Shown: piece after piece, positions 1-9,300 of the stretch
Layout: every line of letters starts with the position of its first letter
Numbering within the stretch: position 1 is the stretch's first letter
Notes under the pieces: generated by a model
What the model was told of the DNA's origin: nothing
Databases searched by the model: none
Seen by the model: the letters and a program-made list of their open reading frames with translations, nothing else
Assembly: GCA_012520915.1 (NCBI GenBank)
Contig: JAAYNJ010000006.1
Coordinates: 52,914-116,913 of the forward strand
DNA: 64,000 nt
Source of the DNA: Oscillospiraceae bacterium
GTDB taxonomy: Bacteria > Bacillota > Clostridia > Oscillospirales > Ruminococcaceae
Direction: 5' to 3'
Translations under genes and position numbers: made by a program

Positions 1-2415
1 GACGAACTCGAGATTATCAACCATTTTAATACGCATAAAACATGGGCATCCGTGTACATCAATATGATTGGCCAGAGCGACAACCTTTCAAAATGGACTT
101 CCATCAGCTTTGCCGACGGAGCGGATACAAGGTCTTTCATGGCGGTTGCAACGAGCAACCAGCCCGACGCAATGAATAAGCAGTTCGTGAACAGTACCGA
201 AAATTATAAATTTAAGTTAAGAAACTTCGAAGTGGATATTTTGCCGGCCAACATTCACAGAATTCAGGCAAATCACACTCAAATTGTTATAGACAGTCCG
301 CCTGATGCCAGTTACCTTTACCTGCGTTTAAATGACGGAACGACGGAAGGCGGAACGCTTGTTAAGTTTTATAAAGACAGCAATGTATGGAAATTACATC
401 ATGAGAATCCTACGCCGGGTTTCCAAATAAACGAAGTGGATGATGGTACAGGAAAAAAACAACTGATTATTTCTTCCTCTGTTCCGGGCAACCCCTTAAA
501 TTTGGAGAATAGGGTGGGGGAAAGGGTCTATGCGCTCTTTACCTCTACTAATGCAGACCAGGAACTTAAAAATTATTCTTCGAGGGAAATTAAACCCTAT
601 AATCCGCTTGATCAACTTGTTGATGTAAGGCAGGAGCCCCATATAAAGGATATAAACGGAGATATTACACACAATGTAGTTTCCGCCGGGATTCCTGCCG
701 GCTCCTATGCCGGTGCGGAATACACACTGGGTTATATGTCGGGTTTAAACTTCGTTGCGCTCAAGGACAGCGGAAATGATATCAAGGTTACGCCGGATGC
801 TTTGGGAAAGCTGACTTTTAATGTGCCGGCGGGGATGTTGGACGGGACAGGTAATACACAATATGTAATTCGGGGAGTGGATCCTCTCGACATGTTCAAG
901 CCCACAAATTTCAACGGACCGGCTATAGATCTGACCGCGCCCACAATTAACGCAAATAATTTTGAAGTATTAACCGGTAATCCGATAGCGGATGCGGACG
1001 GAATACTGTCAACCGACGATTCTAATGCAACCCTCAGATACACAATTACAAAGGGCGGTTTGCCCGCTGCCTTACCTGAGGGCATTGCCTTCGACCCCGC
1101 CACAGGGAAATTTTCCGGCAAGACGGCGGATACCATTCCCGCAGAACAATGCGGGGCCTATAATATTGCCATAACCGCGGAAGATATCTACGGAAATGTA
1201 TCCACGCGGAATATTACGTTTACAATCAACCAGAAACCGACCACGCCGGATATCGAAAGCATTACACAAAGCGCCAATGACAGTAACGGCAACGCCGTTA
1301 TAACCGTAAAAGGACAAACAGGCGCGGCGGTTAAGCTGTACAGCGAGATCGGCGGGGCTTTTACGGAAATTGATATTGCCGGAATCAGCGGAAAGAGCAT
1401 AACAAATTCTGACGGAACGATGGAAATTACTCTGACCCAGGCGGACATAATGCGTTTTAACGACGCGAAAGTTTATGTGACACAACAGAAAGTGAATGAA
1501 CTGGAGTCCGGCAAGGTTGATTCCACGGAAGCGATAAGCCGAAAAGACAGCGAGAAAATCGCCACCGGCGGAGCTGTCGTAATCGACAACAAACCGCCGA
1601 CACCCCTTATGGCAGTTGCACCCGAAGCCGGAACCGATACGCTGAAGATTACGAACCTTTCCGCAGATCAGAATCTTCCGGATATAAAAGATGTTCATAA
1701 AATTACTCTAAAAATCGGCACTAACGCTCCCTGTACATTGGAGCGCCAGTATGACGCCGTGTCGGGCGAACCAACGGGTAAGTGGATCTGCAGCAATCAT
1801 GGCAATGAGTTTACGGAAACGGAAGAGATGGCTACCGTTATCGTTAATCCGACTACCGGAGAGACCCAAACAAAGAAGGTCGGAGTATTAAATTATAAAC
1901 TGCCGGGAACATTGACTTTTGAGGAATACCAGGTCATAACGGCGACTTATTATGACTATCTGGGGAACGCTACAGCTCCTTTTATCACGACCGTTCCGAA
2001 ACTGCCCGAGCCGATTGCCCCTTATAATTTGACGGGATTTAACAATATCCGGTCCTATCCGGGCAAGACAAGAATTATGGGCAAAGCCGATCCGGGTGCG
2101 GTTGTTTCCACAACTCTCGGTTTTAGAACGTATAAAGCTACCGTAAATGAACTGGGTGAATTTATCCTGGAGATTCCGATTCAACCCGAAGGTGCCGAAA
2201 TTACCCTGACATCAATGTTGAACGGCTATACAAGAGAAGCAAAAGTCACAGTTAAAGAGGACCCCCTCTATGGTGTAACGGGAGAACCCGGGACATCAAA
2301 AACGCCAAGAACCGGCGACTTCGGTTTGGCGTTTGAATGGATTGGTTTGGCAGTTGCATTATCGGGTATAGCATACTTGATAATTCGAAGAAAAAGAAAG
2401 CTGCCCGAAAAGTAA
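1..2415 (+). CDS. Large cell-wall-anchored surface protein (5' end outside window)
   Basis: The reading frame is open from the first base, so the N-terminus and any signal peptide lie outside the window; 804 residues are visible. The visible part is extracytoplasmic, beta-rich and Thr/Asn/Gly-rich. A stretch coded around 900-1230 resembles a putative Ig domain (He_PIG type: LPEGIAFDPATGKFSG, then an AxDxxGN-like segment), followed by further Ig-like modules. The C-terminus is a sortase signal: TPRTGD (coded from 2302), a hydrophobic helix of about 20 residues, then RRKRK. Sortase substrates are cleaved between Thr and Gly and linked to peptidoglycan, so this is probably a surface adhesin or structural protein. 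The motif starts with Thr rather than the usual Leu, so a matching sortase is expected elsewhere. The ligand is unknown. A terminator follows directly. Confidence 0.75.
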   Translation, partial: DELEIINHFNTHKTWASVYINMIGQSDNLSKWTSISFADGADTRSFMAVATSNQPDAMNKQFVNSTENYKFKLRNFEVDILPANIHRIQANHTQIVIDSPPDASYLYLRLNDGTTEGGTLVKFYKDSNVWKLHHENPTPGFQINEVDDGTGKKQLIISSSVPGNPLNLENRVGERVYALFTSTNADQELKNYSSREIKPYNPLDQLVDVRQEPHIKDINGDITHNVVSAGIPAGSYAGAEYTLGYMSGLNFVALKDSGNDIKVTPDALGKLTFNVPAGMLDGTGNTQYVIRGVDPLDMFKPTNFNGPAIDLTAPTINANNFEVLTGNPIADADGILSTDDSNATLRYTITKGGLPAALPEGIAFDPATGKFSGKTADTIPAEQCGAYNIAITAEDIYGNVSTRNITFTINQKPTTPDIESITQSANDSNGNAVITVKGQTGAAVKLYSEIGGAFTEIDIAGISGKSITNSDGTMEITLTQADIMRFNDAKVYVTQQKVNELESGKVDSTEAISRKDSEKIATGGAVVIDNKPPTPLMAVAPEAGTDTLKITNLSADQNLPDIKDVHKITLKIGTNAPCTLERQYDAVSGEPTGKWICSNHGNEFTETEEMATVIVNPTTGETQTKKVGVLNYKLPGTLTFEEYQVITATYYDYLGNATAPFITTVPKLPEPIAPYNLTGFNNIRSYPGKTRIMGKADPGAVVSTTLGFRTYKATVNELGEFILEIPIQPEGAEITLTSMLNGYTREAKVTVKEDPLYGVTGEPGTSKTPRTGDFGLAFEWIGLAVALSGIAYLIIRRKRKLPEK

Positions 2416-2424
2416 AGAATTCTT

Positions 2425-2462
2425 AAAAGAGAGCTGATGGATTATTCGGCTCTCTTTTTTAT
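2425..2462 (+). terminator. Rho-independent terminator after surface protein
   Basis: AAAGAGAGC pairs with GCTCTCTTT across a loop of about 13 bases, followed by a T run. It lies 10 bases after the stop of the surface-protein gene. Confidence 0.85.
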
Positions 2463-2602
2463 TTGCAGTTTTCGCTTAATCGCCTGAAAAAATACAGGTG
2501 GAAAGAGAAATATAAAGACATTCTTTTATATTTTTCTGCAAATGATTCTCATTCATTGTATAATCGACTAAATATAGGATTCTGTTTTCTAGGGGAGTTT
2601 AT

Positions 2603-3616
2603 ATGGCAAGTGACAGTTGGATTTTGATTTTTGCCTTGCTATTGTTCTTATTAGGTGCTTCATATTGTGCGGCTACCGAAATCAGCTATTCATCAATAAA
2701 CAAAATCAAACTCAAAAATCAAGCGGATAACAACGATAAAAAGGCGTTAACGGCTACTTATATTTTAAAGAATTTTGACAGTGCTTTAGTTGCCTTGCTT
2801 ATAGGAAACAATCTCACTCACAACGGTTTTGCAGCTGTTGCCACAATATTGTCCACAAGACATTTCGGAAACAAGTACCTTACTCTCACTACATTGATGT
2901 CCACACTTATTGTGTTTTTGTTCAGTGAAATGATTCCCAAGAGTTTCGGAAAGTCCAACTATAACTACGCATTGAAGGTGGCGTTTTCCTTAAGAACTCT
3001 TATGAAGATTTTAAAACCCTTCAGCTTGTTTTTTATGGGCATTTCAACTCTTGTATCAAAATTCTTTCCCCCTTCGGACGAGCCCGAAATTAACGAAGAA
3101 GAATTTTTTCAGATTGTCCAAAATGTGGGAGAAGAGGGCGTTATAAGCAAGAGAGACCACAAGCTAATCTCCTCCGCGCTTAATTTTGACAATAAAAAAG
3201 CAAAAGATGTCTATACTCCTATAGAAGACGGAATACTGATAGATATCAGTACCGGCAAAAAAGAAATTATAAATACCATAAAAAACACGGGGTTTTCCAG
3301 ATATCCCGTGTTTGAGGGAGAAAAAGATAATATTGTCGGGGTGCTACAGACAAAGGAGTTTTATAAAAACTACTTCCAAAACCCCGACTTTAATTTGCAC
3401 AGCATATTGTTAAAACCCTATTTTGCAGGGCCTGAAATGGTTATTGATGATTTAATGAATGAACTGAGCGCAAATAAAATACATATGTCAATGGTTGTTG
3501 ATGATAACGGCAACCATCTCGGCATAGTGACGCTGAATGATATTTTGGAAGAGCTTATAGGAGAAATAAAAGAAAATAAAAACGATGATTCAGAAGAAAA
3601 GGAAGAAAGCAAATGA
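2603..3616 (+). CDS. CNNM/HlyC-type membrane protein (DUF21 + CBS pair), short form
   Basis: The N-terminal half (about residues 1-150) is a DUF21/CNNM transmembrane domain, with helices near 5-22, 54-76, 91-110 and 125-150 and the family motif LIGNNLTHNG. A cytoplasmic CBS pair follows (about 190-320). Proteins of this family act in magnesium/cobalt efflux or ion homeostasis; older annotations call them hemolysins. This copy has 337 residues and lacks the C-terminal CorC_HlyC domain present in its neighbour. The start is supported by AGGGGAG upstream. Its last bases (ATGA) overlap the start of the next gene, implying translational coupling. The two proteins may form a heteromer; that is inference. 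Confidence 0.85.
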   Translation: MASDSWILIFALLLFLLGASYCAATEISYSSINKIKLKNQADNNDKKALTATYILKNFDSALVALLIGNNLTHNGFAAVATILSTRHFGNKYLTLTTLMSTLIVFLFSEMIPKSFGKSNYNYALKVAFSLRTLMKILKPFSLFFMGISTLVSKFFPPSDEPEINEEEFFQIVQNVGEEGVISKRDHKLISSALNFDNKKAKDVYTPIEDGILIDISTGKKEIINTIKNTGFSRYPVFEGEKDNIVGVLQTKEFYKNYFQNPDFNLHSILLKPYFAGPEMVIDDLMNELSANKIHMSMVVDDNGNHLGIVTLNDILEELIGEIKENKNDDSEEKEESK

Positions 3617-4902
3617 CGGATGTAAATGTAATGCATTACATAGGAATAGCGGTCTGCATTTTGTTCTCCGCCTTTTTTTCCGCTTCGGAAATAGCCTTTT
3701 CCTCCGCTAACCGCATGCGGCTTAAAAATAAATCGGAAAAGGGCAATTTACCCGCCCGTTTTGCATTATATATAGTTGATCATTTTGACGATACTCTTTC
3801 AACAATATTGATAGGGAACAATCTCGTAAATATTTTGGCAACATCCATATCCACGGTAATAGTCATCAACCTGGTAGGTGAACGGGGAACATTCCTTGCT
3901 ACATTGGCTATAACGGTGATTATTTTGATATTTGGAGAGATAACACCCAAGATTATTGCCAGAAACATATCATTTGAGTTTGCATTATTCGCATCTTTTC
4001 CGATTAGAATAATGATGAAGGTTCTTTCTCCCGTAATTAAGGTAGTTGTGGCTATAGTAGGGGTGTTTTCTTCAAAATGGAAAAAGGAAGATGAGAAAAA
4101 AATGACGGTGGAAGAATTGGCTACCATCATAGAGTATATAGAAGACGACGGAGTTATAGACAAGGAGAAATCGGACCTCCTTCAGTTAACTTTGGAATTC
4201 TCCGATATAAGAGTGGAAGAGGTTATTACTCCGAGACGGAACATGACGGTAATTGACATAGACGAAGAAACGGACGAGATTATGAATATCATACTGAATA
4301 CGCCCTTCTCCAGACTTCCGGTGTATAAAGATGATATAGAAAATATAATCGGAATTCTTCATATAGGGAGCTTGCTTGAAAAACTGATTGATATCGGCGG
4401 CGATGACTATTCCAATATAGACAAAATGATTATGGATTTAATGCAAAAACCCTTATTTATCCCCGAGTCCCAGAAGTTGCCCGAAACATTTAATCTGTTA
4501 AGCAAAAGAAACATACCAATGGCGTTAGTTGTGGATGAATACGGAGGAATCACGGGATGTGTGACAATTGAAGATATAGTCGAGGAACTGGTAGGAGAAA
4601 TATGGGACGAATATGACACGGTTCAAGATTATATCAAAGAAATCGGTGAGAACATTTACGAAGTTAGCGGGGATATGAGCCTTAGGGAGTTCTCCATAGA
4701 ACTTGATATAGACCGCAAACTTACTGAAAGCGAATATAACAGTACGGTCGGCGGATGGCTGATTGAGAGATTCGGAAAACTGCCCGATGGGGGTGATTCC
4801 CTGACAATCGGGAATATATATGTAAAAATATTGGAAGCGGATTCTTTTAGGGTGAGCAAGGTGCTGGTTCGGATTTCGGATATCATGGAAGAGGAAATAT
4901 AA
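3613..4902 (+). CDS. CNNM/HlyC-type membrane protein (DUF21 + CBS pair + CorC_HlyC domain)
   Basis: Full-length family member of 429 residues: DUF21 membrane domain (about 1-170, with LIGNNLVNILATS), CBS pair (about 200-335, including VVDEYGGITGCVTIEDIVEELVG split over the second CBS), and a C-terminal CorC_HlyC transporter-associated domain (about 345-425). The family is linked to Mg2+/Co2+ efflux and divalent-cation homeostasis. The ATG overlaps the upstream stop by four bases, so the pair is a two-gene operon. Sequence similarity over the membrane and CBS regions suggests the two arose by tandem duplication. The exact substrate cannot be read from the sequence. Confidence 0.88.
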   Translation: MTDVNVMHYIGIAVCILFSAFFSASEIAFSSANRMRLKNKSEKGNLPARFALYIVDHFDDTLSTILIGNNLVNILATSISTVIVINLVGERGTFLATLAITVIILIFGEITPKIIARNISFEFALFASFPIRIMMKVLSPVIKVVVAIVGVFSSKWKKEDEKKMTVEELATIIEYIEDDGVIDKEKSDLLQLTLEFSDIRVEEVITPRRNMTVIDIDEETDEIMNIILNTPFSRLPVYKDDIENIIGILHIGSLLEKLIDIGGDDYSNIDKMIMDLMQKPLFIPESQKLPETFNLLSKRNIPMALVVDEYGGITGCVTIEDIVEELVGEIWDEYDTVQDYIKEIGENIYEVSGDMSLREFSIELDIDRKLTESEYNSTVGGWLIERFGKLPDGGDSLTIGNIYVKILEADSFRVSKVLVRISDIMEEEI

Positions 4903-4960
4903 TAATTAGCAGAGTAGGTTGCTCTGTTTAATCTAAAAAAATAACGAAGAAGGAGGTTTA

Positions 4961-5410
4961 ATGAAAAAACTATATTTACTAAGGCATGCCAAGAGCAGTT
5001 GGGACAACCCCATGTTAAGAGATTATGACAGACCGCTGAACGCCCGAGGAAAAAGGCAGGCAAATGCCATGGGCAGGTTTTTTCAGGAAAAAGCCTTTAA
5101 AATAGACGGCATTATTTGCTCCGGTGCGGCAAGAACCAGGCAGACGCTGGATCTGATTTTGGAGTTTTATGATTATCGGGGGGAAATCGAATACAGTGAT
5201 GAAATCTATGCTTCAACGGTTTCTGTTCTGAAAGAGATTGTCTTACATGCAAAGTATGATTCACTTCTATTGATAGGACACAATCCGGAGATAGAAGCCC
5301 TTGCCGGTTGCCTGACCGATCTGGACTTAATCATGCCTACCTGCCAGCTGGCGGTCATCGATATAAAGAAAAGAAATTTGGAAATATTTATCAGACCGGA
5401 AAACCCTTGA
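4961..5410 (+). CDS. SixA-like phosphohistidine phosphatase (histidine phosphatase superfamily)
   Basis: A 149-residue protein opening with MKKLYLLRHAKSSW, which carries the RH(G/A) catalytic motif (R8-H9; H9 is the phospho-acceptor). The second conserved His lies in IGHNPE (H107). Conserved DRPLNARGKRQA and SGAARTRQT segments also fit. Length and motifs match SixA, which in Enterobacteria dephosphorylates phosphohistidine in phosphotransfer or PTS proteins. Similar Clostridial proteins are uncharacterised, so the substrate is open. A strong AAGGAGG ribosome binding site precedes the ATG. It is cytoplasmic, with no signal peptide. It may be co-transcribed with the CNNM pair 58 bases upstream, as no terminator is seen between them. 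Confidence 0.8.
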   Translation: MKKLYLLRHAKSSWDNPMLRDYDRPLNARGKRQANAMGRFFQEKAFKIDGIICSGAARTRQTLDLILEFYDYRGEIEYSDEIYASTVSVLKEIVLHAKYDSLLLIGHNPEIEALAGCLTDLDLIMPTCQLAVIDIKKRNLEIFIRPENP

Positions 5411-5576
5411 GGTGTAGCGCCGCTGTTTAAGTTGCCATAGCCGAAAACCAAAAAAGAGAACAAAAGGCAAGGCGAAGGCTAAAATATTTTTATGTTTGTA
5501 TTTAAGGAAGCCGATGTGCTAACATCTTGACATGGGGAATTAGTCTATTTTTATAGATTTATTATCAGGAGGAGAT

Positions 5577-6260
5577 ATGAAGGGCGAGTTAAATTATGTT
5601 AAAAGATGCATATCGTGCAGGCGTTTATTTGTGTCTTGTATTTTTGCCTTTCTTTTCTTTTTCCTTTTTTTCTCCGGTTGCGCCGCCAAGGAACATGGTA
5701 CACAACAAAATACACAGCCGTCGGACGGAATCGGATCAGCGAACCCGTCTATGATTGAAGAACTTAATATGCAGGATTTACGCACCCTTCGGGAAACTCT
5801 CCGTCCGCCTTTAGTTGAAGGAGACAGTATCGGTTATTTTGCCCGCATACTGCGCACACCGCCCAAGGGGAAAACGGCGGGCGTGTCAACAAACCCCGTT
5901 CTTTTGAACAGCAGCGACGGCTTGAATGAGTTTCTCCAAGAAGCTCTGATTGGATGGCAGTTTGCCGAAGAGGATATGCTGCTGATAAAAGCAGTTTATA
6001 ATGACGATTTTTTTAAAGATAAAGTACTCATTGCAGGTGCTCTCGGTCTCAACTCCGGCTCAATTCAGGTGGGTATTGAAAAAGTGATTCAGACAAAAGA
6101 TTACGTTGCAGTCCTGTTTAACTTTACCTTTCCCGAAACAGGTACCGCCGACATGATGAGCTGGCATTATTTTGTTGAGGTTGATGCCGGCGAAGCTGAA
6201 GGGCGGGAAGCGGCACAGACCTATCTGCCGGATATGAGCCGACCCAAAGAAACGGAATAA
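5577..6260 (+). CDS. Putative lipoprotein, function unknown
   Basis: A 227-residue protein with an N-terminal signal: basic region, a Phe/Leu-rich hydrophobic core (about residues 20-35), and a lipobox-like FSGCAA. The mature protein should be lipid-anchored on the outer face of the membrane. The rest is a small soluble domain of about 190 residues with no family I recognise. It has a good AGGAGG ribosome binding site. The downstream subtilase-membrane protein lies 97 bases away on the same strand with no terminator between, so the two may be expressed together and the lipoprotein could be a partner or substrate. That link is inference from position only. Confidence 0.7.
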   Translation: MKGELNYVKRCISCRRLFVSCIFAFLFFFLFFSGCAAKEHGTQQNTQPSDGIGSANPSMIEELNMQDLRTLRETLRPPLVEGDSIGYFARILRTPPKGKTAGVSTNPVLLNSSDGLNEFLQEALIGWQFAEEDMLLIKAVYNDDFFKDKVLIAGALGLNSGSIQVGIEKVIQTKDYVAVLFNFTFPETGTADMMSWHYFVEVDAGEAEGREAAQTYLPDMSRPKETE

Positions 6261-6357
6261 TAACTATGGCAGACGAACTCTGCCGCCTGATTTAGAAAGT
6301 TAAATTCAAAAAGCAAAAAAGAAAGCGCCCTGCGCCAAGCTCGAGGAAGGAGCCTAT

Positions 6358-9300
6358 ATGTATTGTAACAATTGTGGCTTTAAGAACAATGAAGGAACAC
6401 GCTTTTGCGTAAACTGCGGACAACAGATTAAGCAGGAGACACAACAACCGGCAACCGGGCAAACAATCTCGCAGACCGGGCAGGAAAATCAGACAGCAGT
6501 CTTTGGGACATCTGCGCAAACCCCTTCGTCTCAGTCCTTTGAACCACGTGTATCCGCAATGCAATCAGGTCAGCCGCCAATCCCACAGCAGGAACAGCCT
6601 CCCGCTTGGACAGGTCAGCAGTCTGCCCCGCCTCAAACACCGGAGCCGTGGACGACGCCGCCGACCAATACAGGCCGGACTCCGCCTTCGCCGTTCCCCG
6701 GACAGGCAGTTTATCAGCAGCCGGGTCGGATGGGACCGCAGGCACCCGAAGCGGGCTGGCAAGCTGCTCCACCTGTTTGGCAAGGACAACAGCAGGCAAT
6801 TCCGCCCGGCTGGCAGGGACAACATTCCCCAACCCCGCCGCCTGCAAAGAAGAAAAAGAAAAAGACGGGTCTGATAATTGCTATCAGTTTAGTGGTTCTG
6901 TTAATTGCTGGTTTTCTCGTCTATTCACTGCCGTTGAGACCGCGAATTGTCCTTGAGGGTGCGCGACAAACTCTTGACGGCAGCATCGATGACCTCTCCC
7001 TGTCGGTTAAGACAAACCAGTGGATTCAAGAAGTCCGATATGCGCTGGACCCCGATGACCCCGACGATGCCGACGCCTATATCCTGTTGGAAGACGCCGA
7101 GGGAGGGATCTTCAGCAAGGAAGCAGACTTGCCCGTCCTCTTTCTTGATAAGGCTGTCAACAAATCGTCAATGGAGAGAGGGCCCTGGGAGCGCACGGAT
7201 GCCAATGCAAAGCTAGGAAACCATAAACTCTACATTACGGTTAAGACCGTATTCGGCACCTCAAAACCCCAGCCTTTCAACCTCCTTTATGCGTCAGGAA
7301 TTTCCGCATTACCGGACAAGACAAAAATCAGAGATTTAAAGGTAGATGAGATAACCACTTCCGCCCTAATCAATGAACTTCTTGTATCCGTCTATATGGG
7401 CGGCGACCGCCAGACAGCCGAATACCTTGCAGAAGAAACGGGAGGCGAGATAGTCGGCGAAATTCCCGCTATTTCCCGCTATCAAATCAGATATGATAAT
7501 GCGAGTGAAGAGGAGATAGCCGGTATTTTAGAGGATTTGCGAAACAGACCGGAAGTGTTGACGGCTCAATATAACTATATTTATGATCGCTCAGAGGTTC
7601 AGCTCTATCCGAATGACGCTCTTTTCGACTCCTGGGATATCGAAGAACCCGACGGAAACAACTGGGGACTTGAAGTTATCCGCGCCCCTCTTATTTGGAA
7701 AGACCTTGACTCGTTTACGCCGATTTCGATAGGTGTCGCTGACGGCGGTCTCGAATACGGACACGAAGATCTGAATATCAATCGCTCCAATGTCTTCCTT
7801 TTCCCAACCTATACCATGGAGAGCCTTGATGACATGGAACTGTTCTATGCCAAGTCGAAGAAGACACCCGGTTCCGACTACTATGGCGGAAAAGAGCACG
7901 GAACACATGTTACCGGTATTATTTCGGCGTTGGGCGACAACGGTATCGGAACTGCAGGTGTAAACTGGAATACAATCCCCTATTTCTTCCACTACTGGCA
8001 TATGGATGTAAACGAAGAAACAGGGGAACTGGATATTTGGAACGTGACAACTTCCTTTGAACTTGAGGTAACTCTGACTACTCTTGTTGAGCAAGGATGT
8101 CGTGTTATAAATTACAGCATCGGCGACGGCATGCCTTCGGAACCGGGCGGCAAGCACGAATACTTTGAGCAACAGGCTTACGGCGACCTTTGTCTCCGTC
8201 TGGAGAGCCTCGGCTACGACTTCCTTGTTTTCAAGGCCGCAGGAAATGAATCCGATGATGCCGAAGCCTACGCCATGAACAGAATCATGACGGGTACGGA
8301 AGCAGCCCGCAGACATACCGTCATTGTTGCCGCAATTGAAAACACGCCGATAGAATTAAGGGGTGTTGATGAACGCGCCAAGTTCGGATATCAAATGAGC
8401 AGCTATTCAAACTACGGCAGTCTTGTTGACGTAGCTGCGCCCGGTACGGATGTATTCAGCACCGTTCCGAATAACAGTTACGTTAGTATGCCGGGGACTT
8501 CGATGGCTTCGCCCATGGCGGCCGGGGTTGCCTCGCTGATTTACGGTGCCCATCCTGAGTATAACGCGTCTCAGGTAAAGGCCATATTAATGGAAGAAAC
8601 CGACACCTTCACCACCGACGGCACCAATCTGATTCCCGTCGTCAATGCGGCGCTGGCTTCTGATTATGCAAAGACAGGGGATCTTCCGATAGTACCGCCG
8701 GGAGAAATCATACCCAACCCGGTCCTGGCGCCGTATCCCGGACCTCCCACACCCACTCCCGTTCCTCCGCCGGGATCCATAAGGTTGCCCGGACACACCC
8801 CATTTCAACTTGAACAGGGGCAGGCGGGTCTCGCGGGTCTGGTCTATGACTCAACGACAAAAAACCCCGTTGCTTTCTTCAGCGTCTACTTCACCGGACC
8901 GGACGGAGAAATGGTTGTCTTGGATTTTGCCTACCCCTATCCGGAAACCTTCGACGCCCAGTTAATGGGAGAGTTTTTTACCCGTATGAACCTCGCCCAG
9001 GGTCAGGAAGCGGTAGTCACCGATTTTGTTATCGAGGCGCTCGGATATGAACTCTATGAGGCGGGTTCAATCACGGTGCGTGGCGGCGAGGTGACGAGTC
9101 TCGGCACAATCCTGTTGACACCCGAAGATGAAGAAAGCGTAAGACTGCCGGGGCATACGCCCTTCTTCCCTGAAGAAGGTGCGGGCGGTTTTTCGGGATT
9201 TGTATGCGATGCCGTGACGAAGCAGCGGATACCGTTCTTTGAATTATCCGCAAATTATTTGGGAGAAGATTTTTCATTTTCTTTTGAATATCCGCCGAGA

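Noticed and set aside
1072..1698. 208-codon minus-strand frame inside the surface-protein gene
   Set aside because: Antisense shadow, no start signal, and the plus-strand frame is continuous with a sortase signal.
7591..8316. 241-codon minus-strand frame inside the subtilase gene
   Set aside because: It is opposite the catalytic domain with its intact triad; Cys- and Val-rich nonsense sequence.
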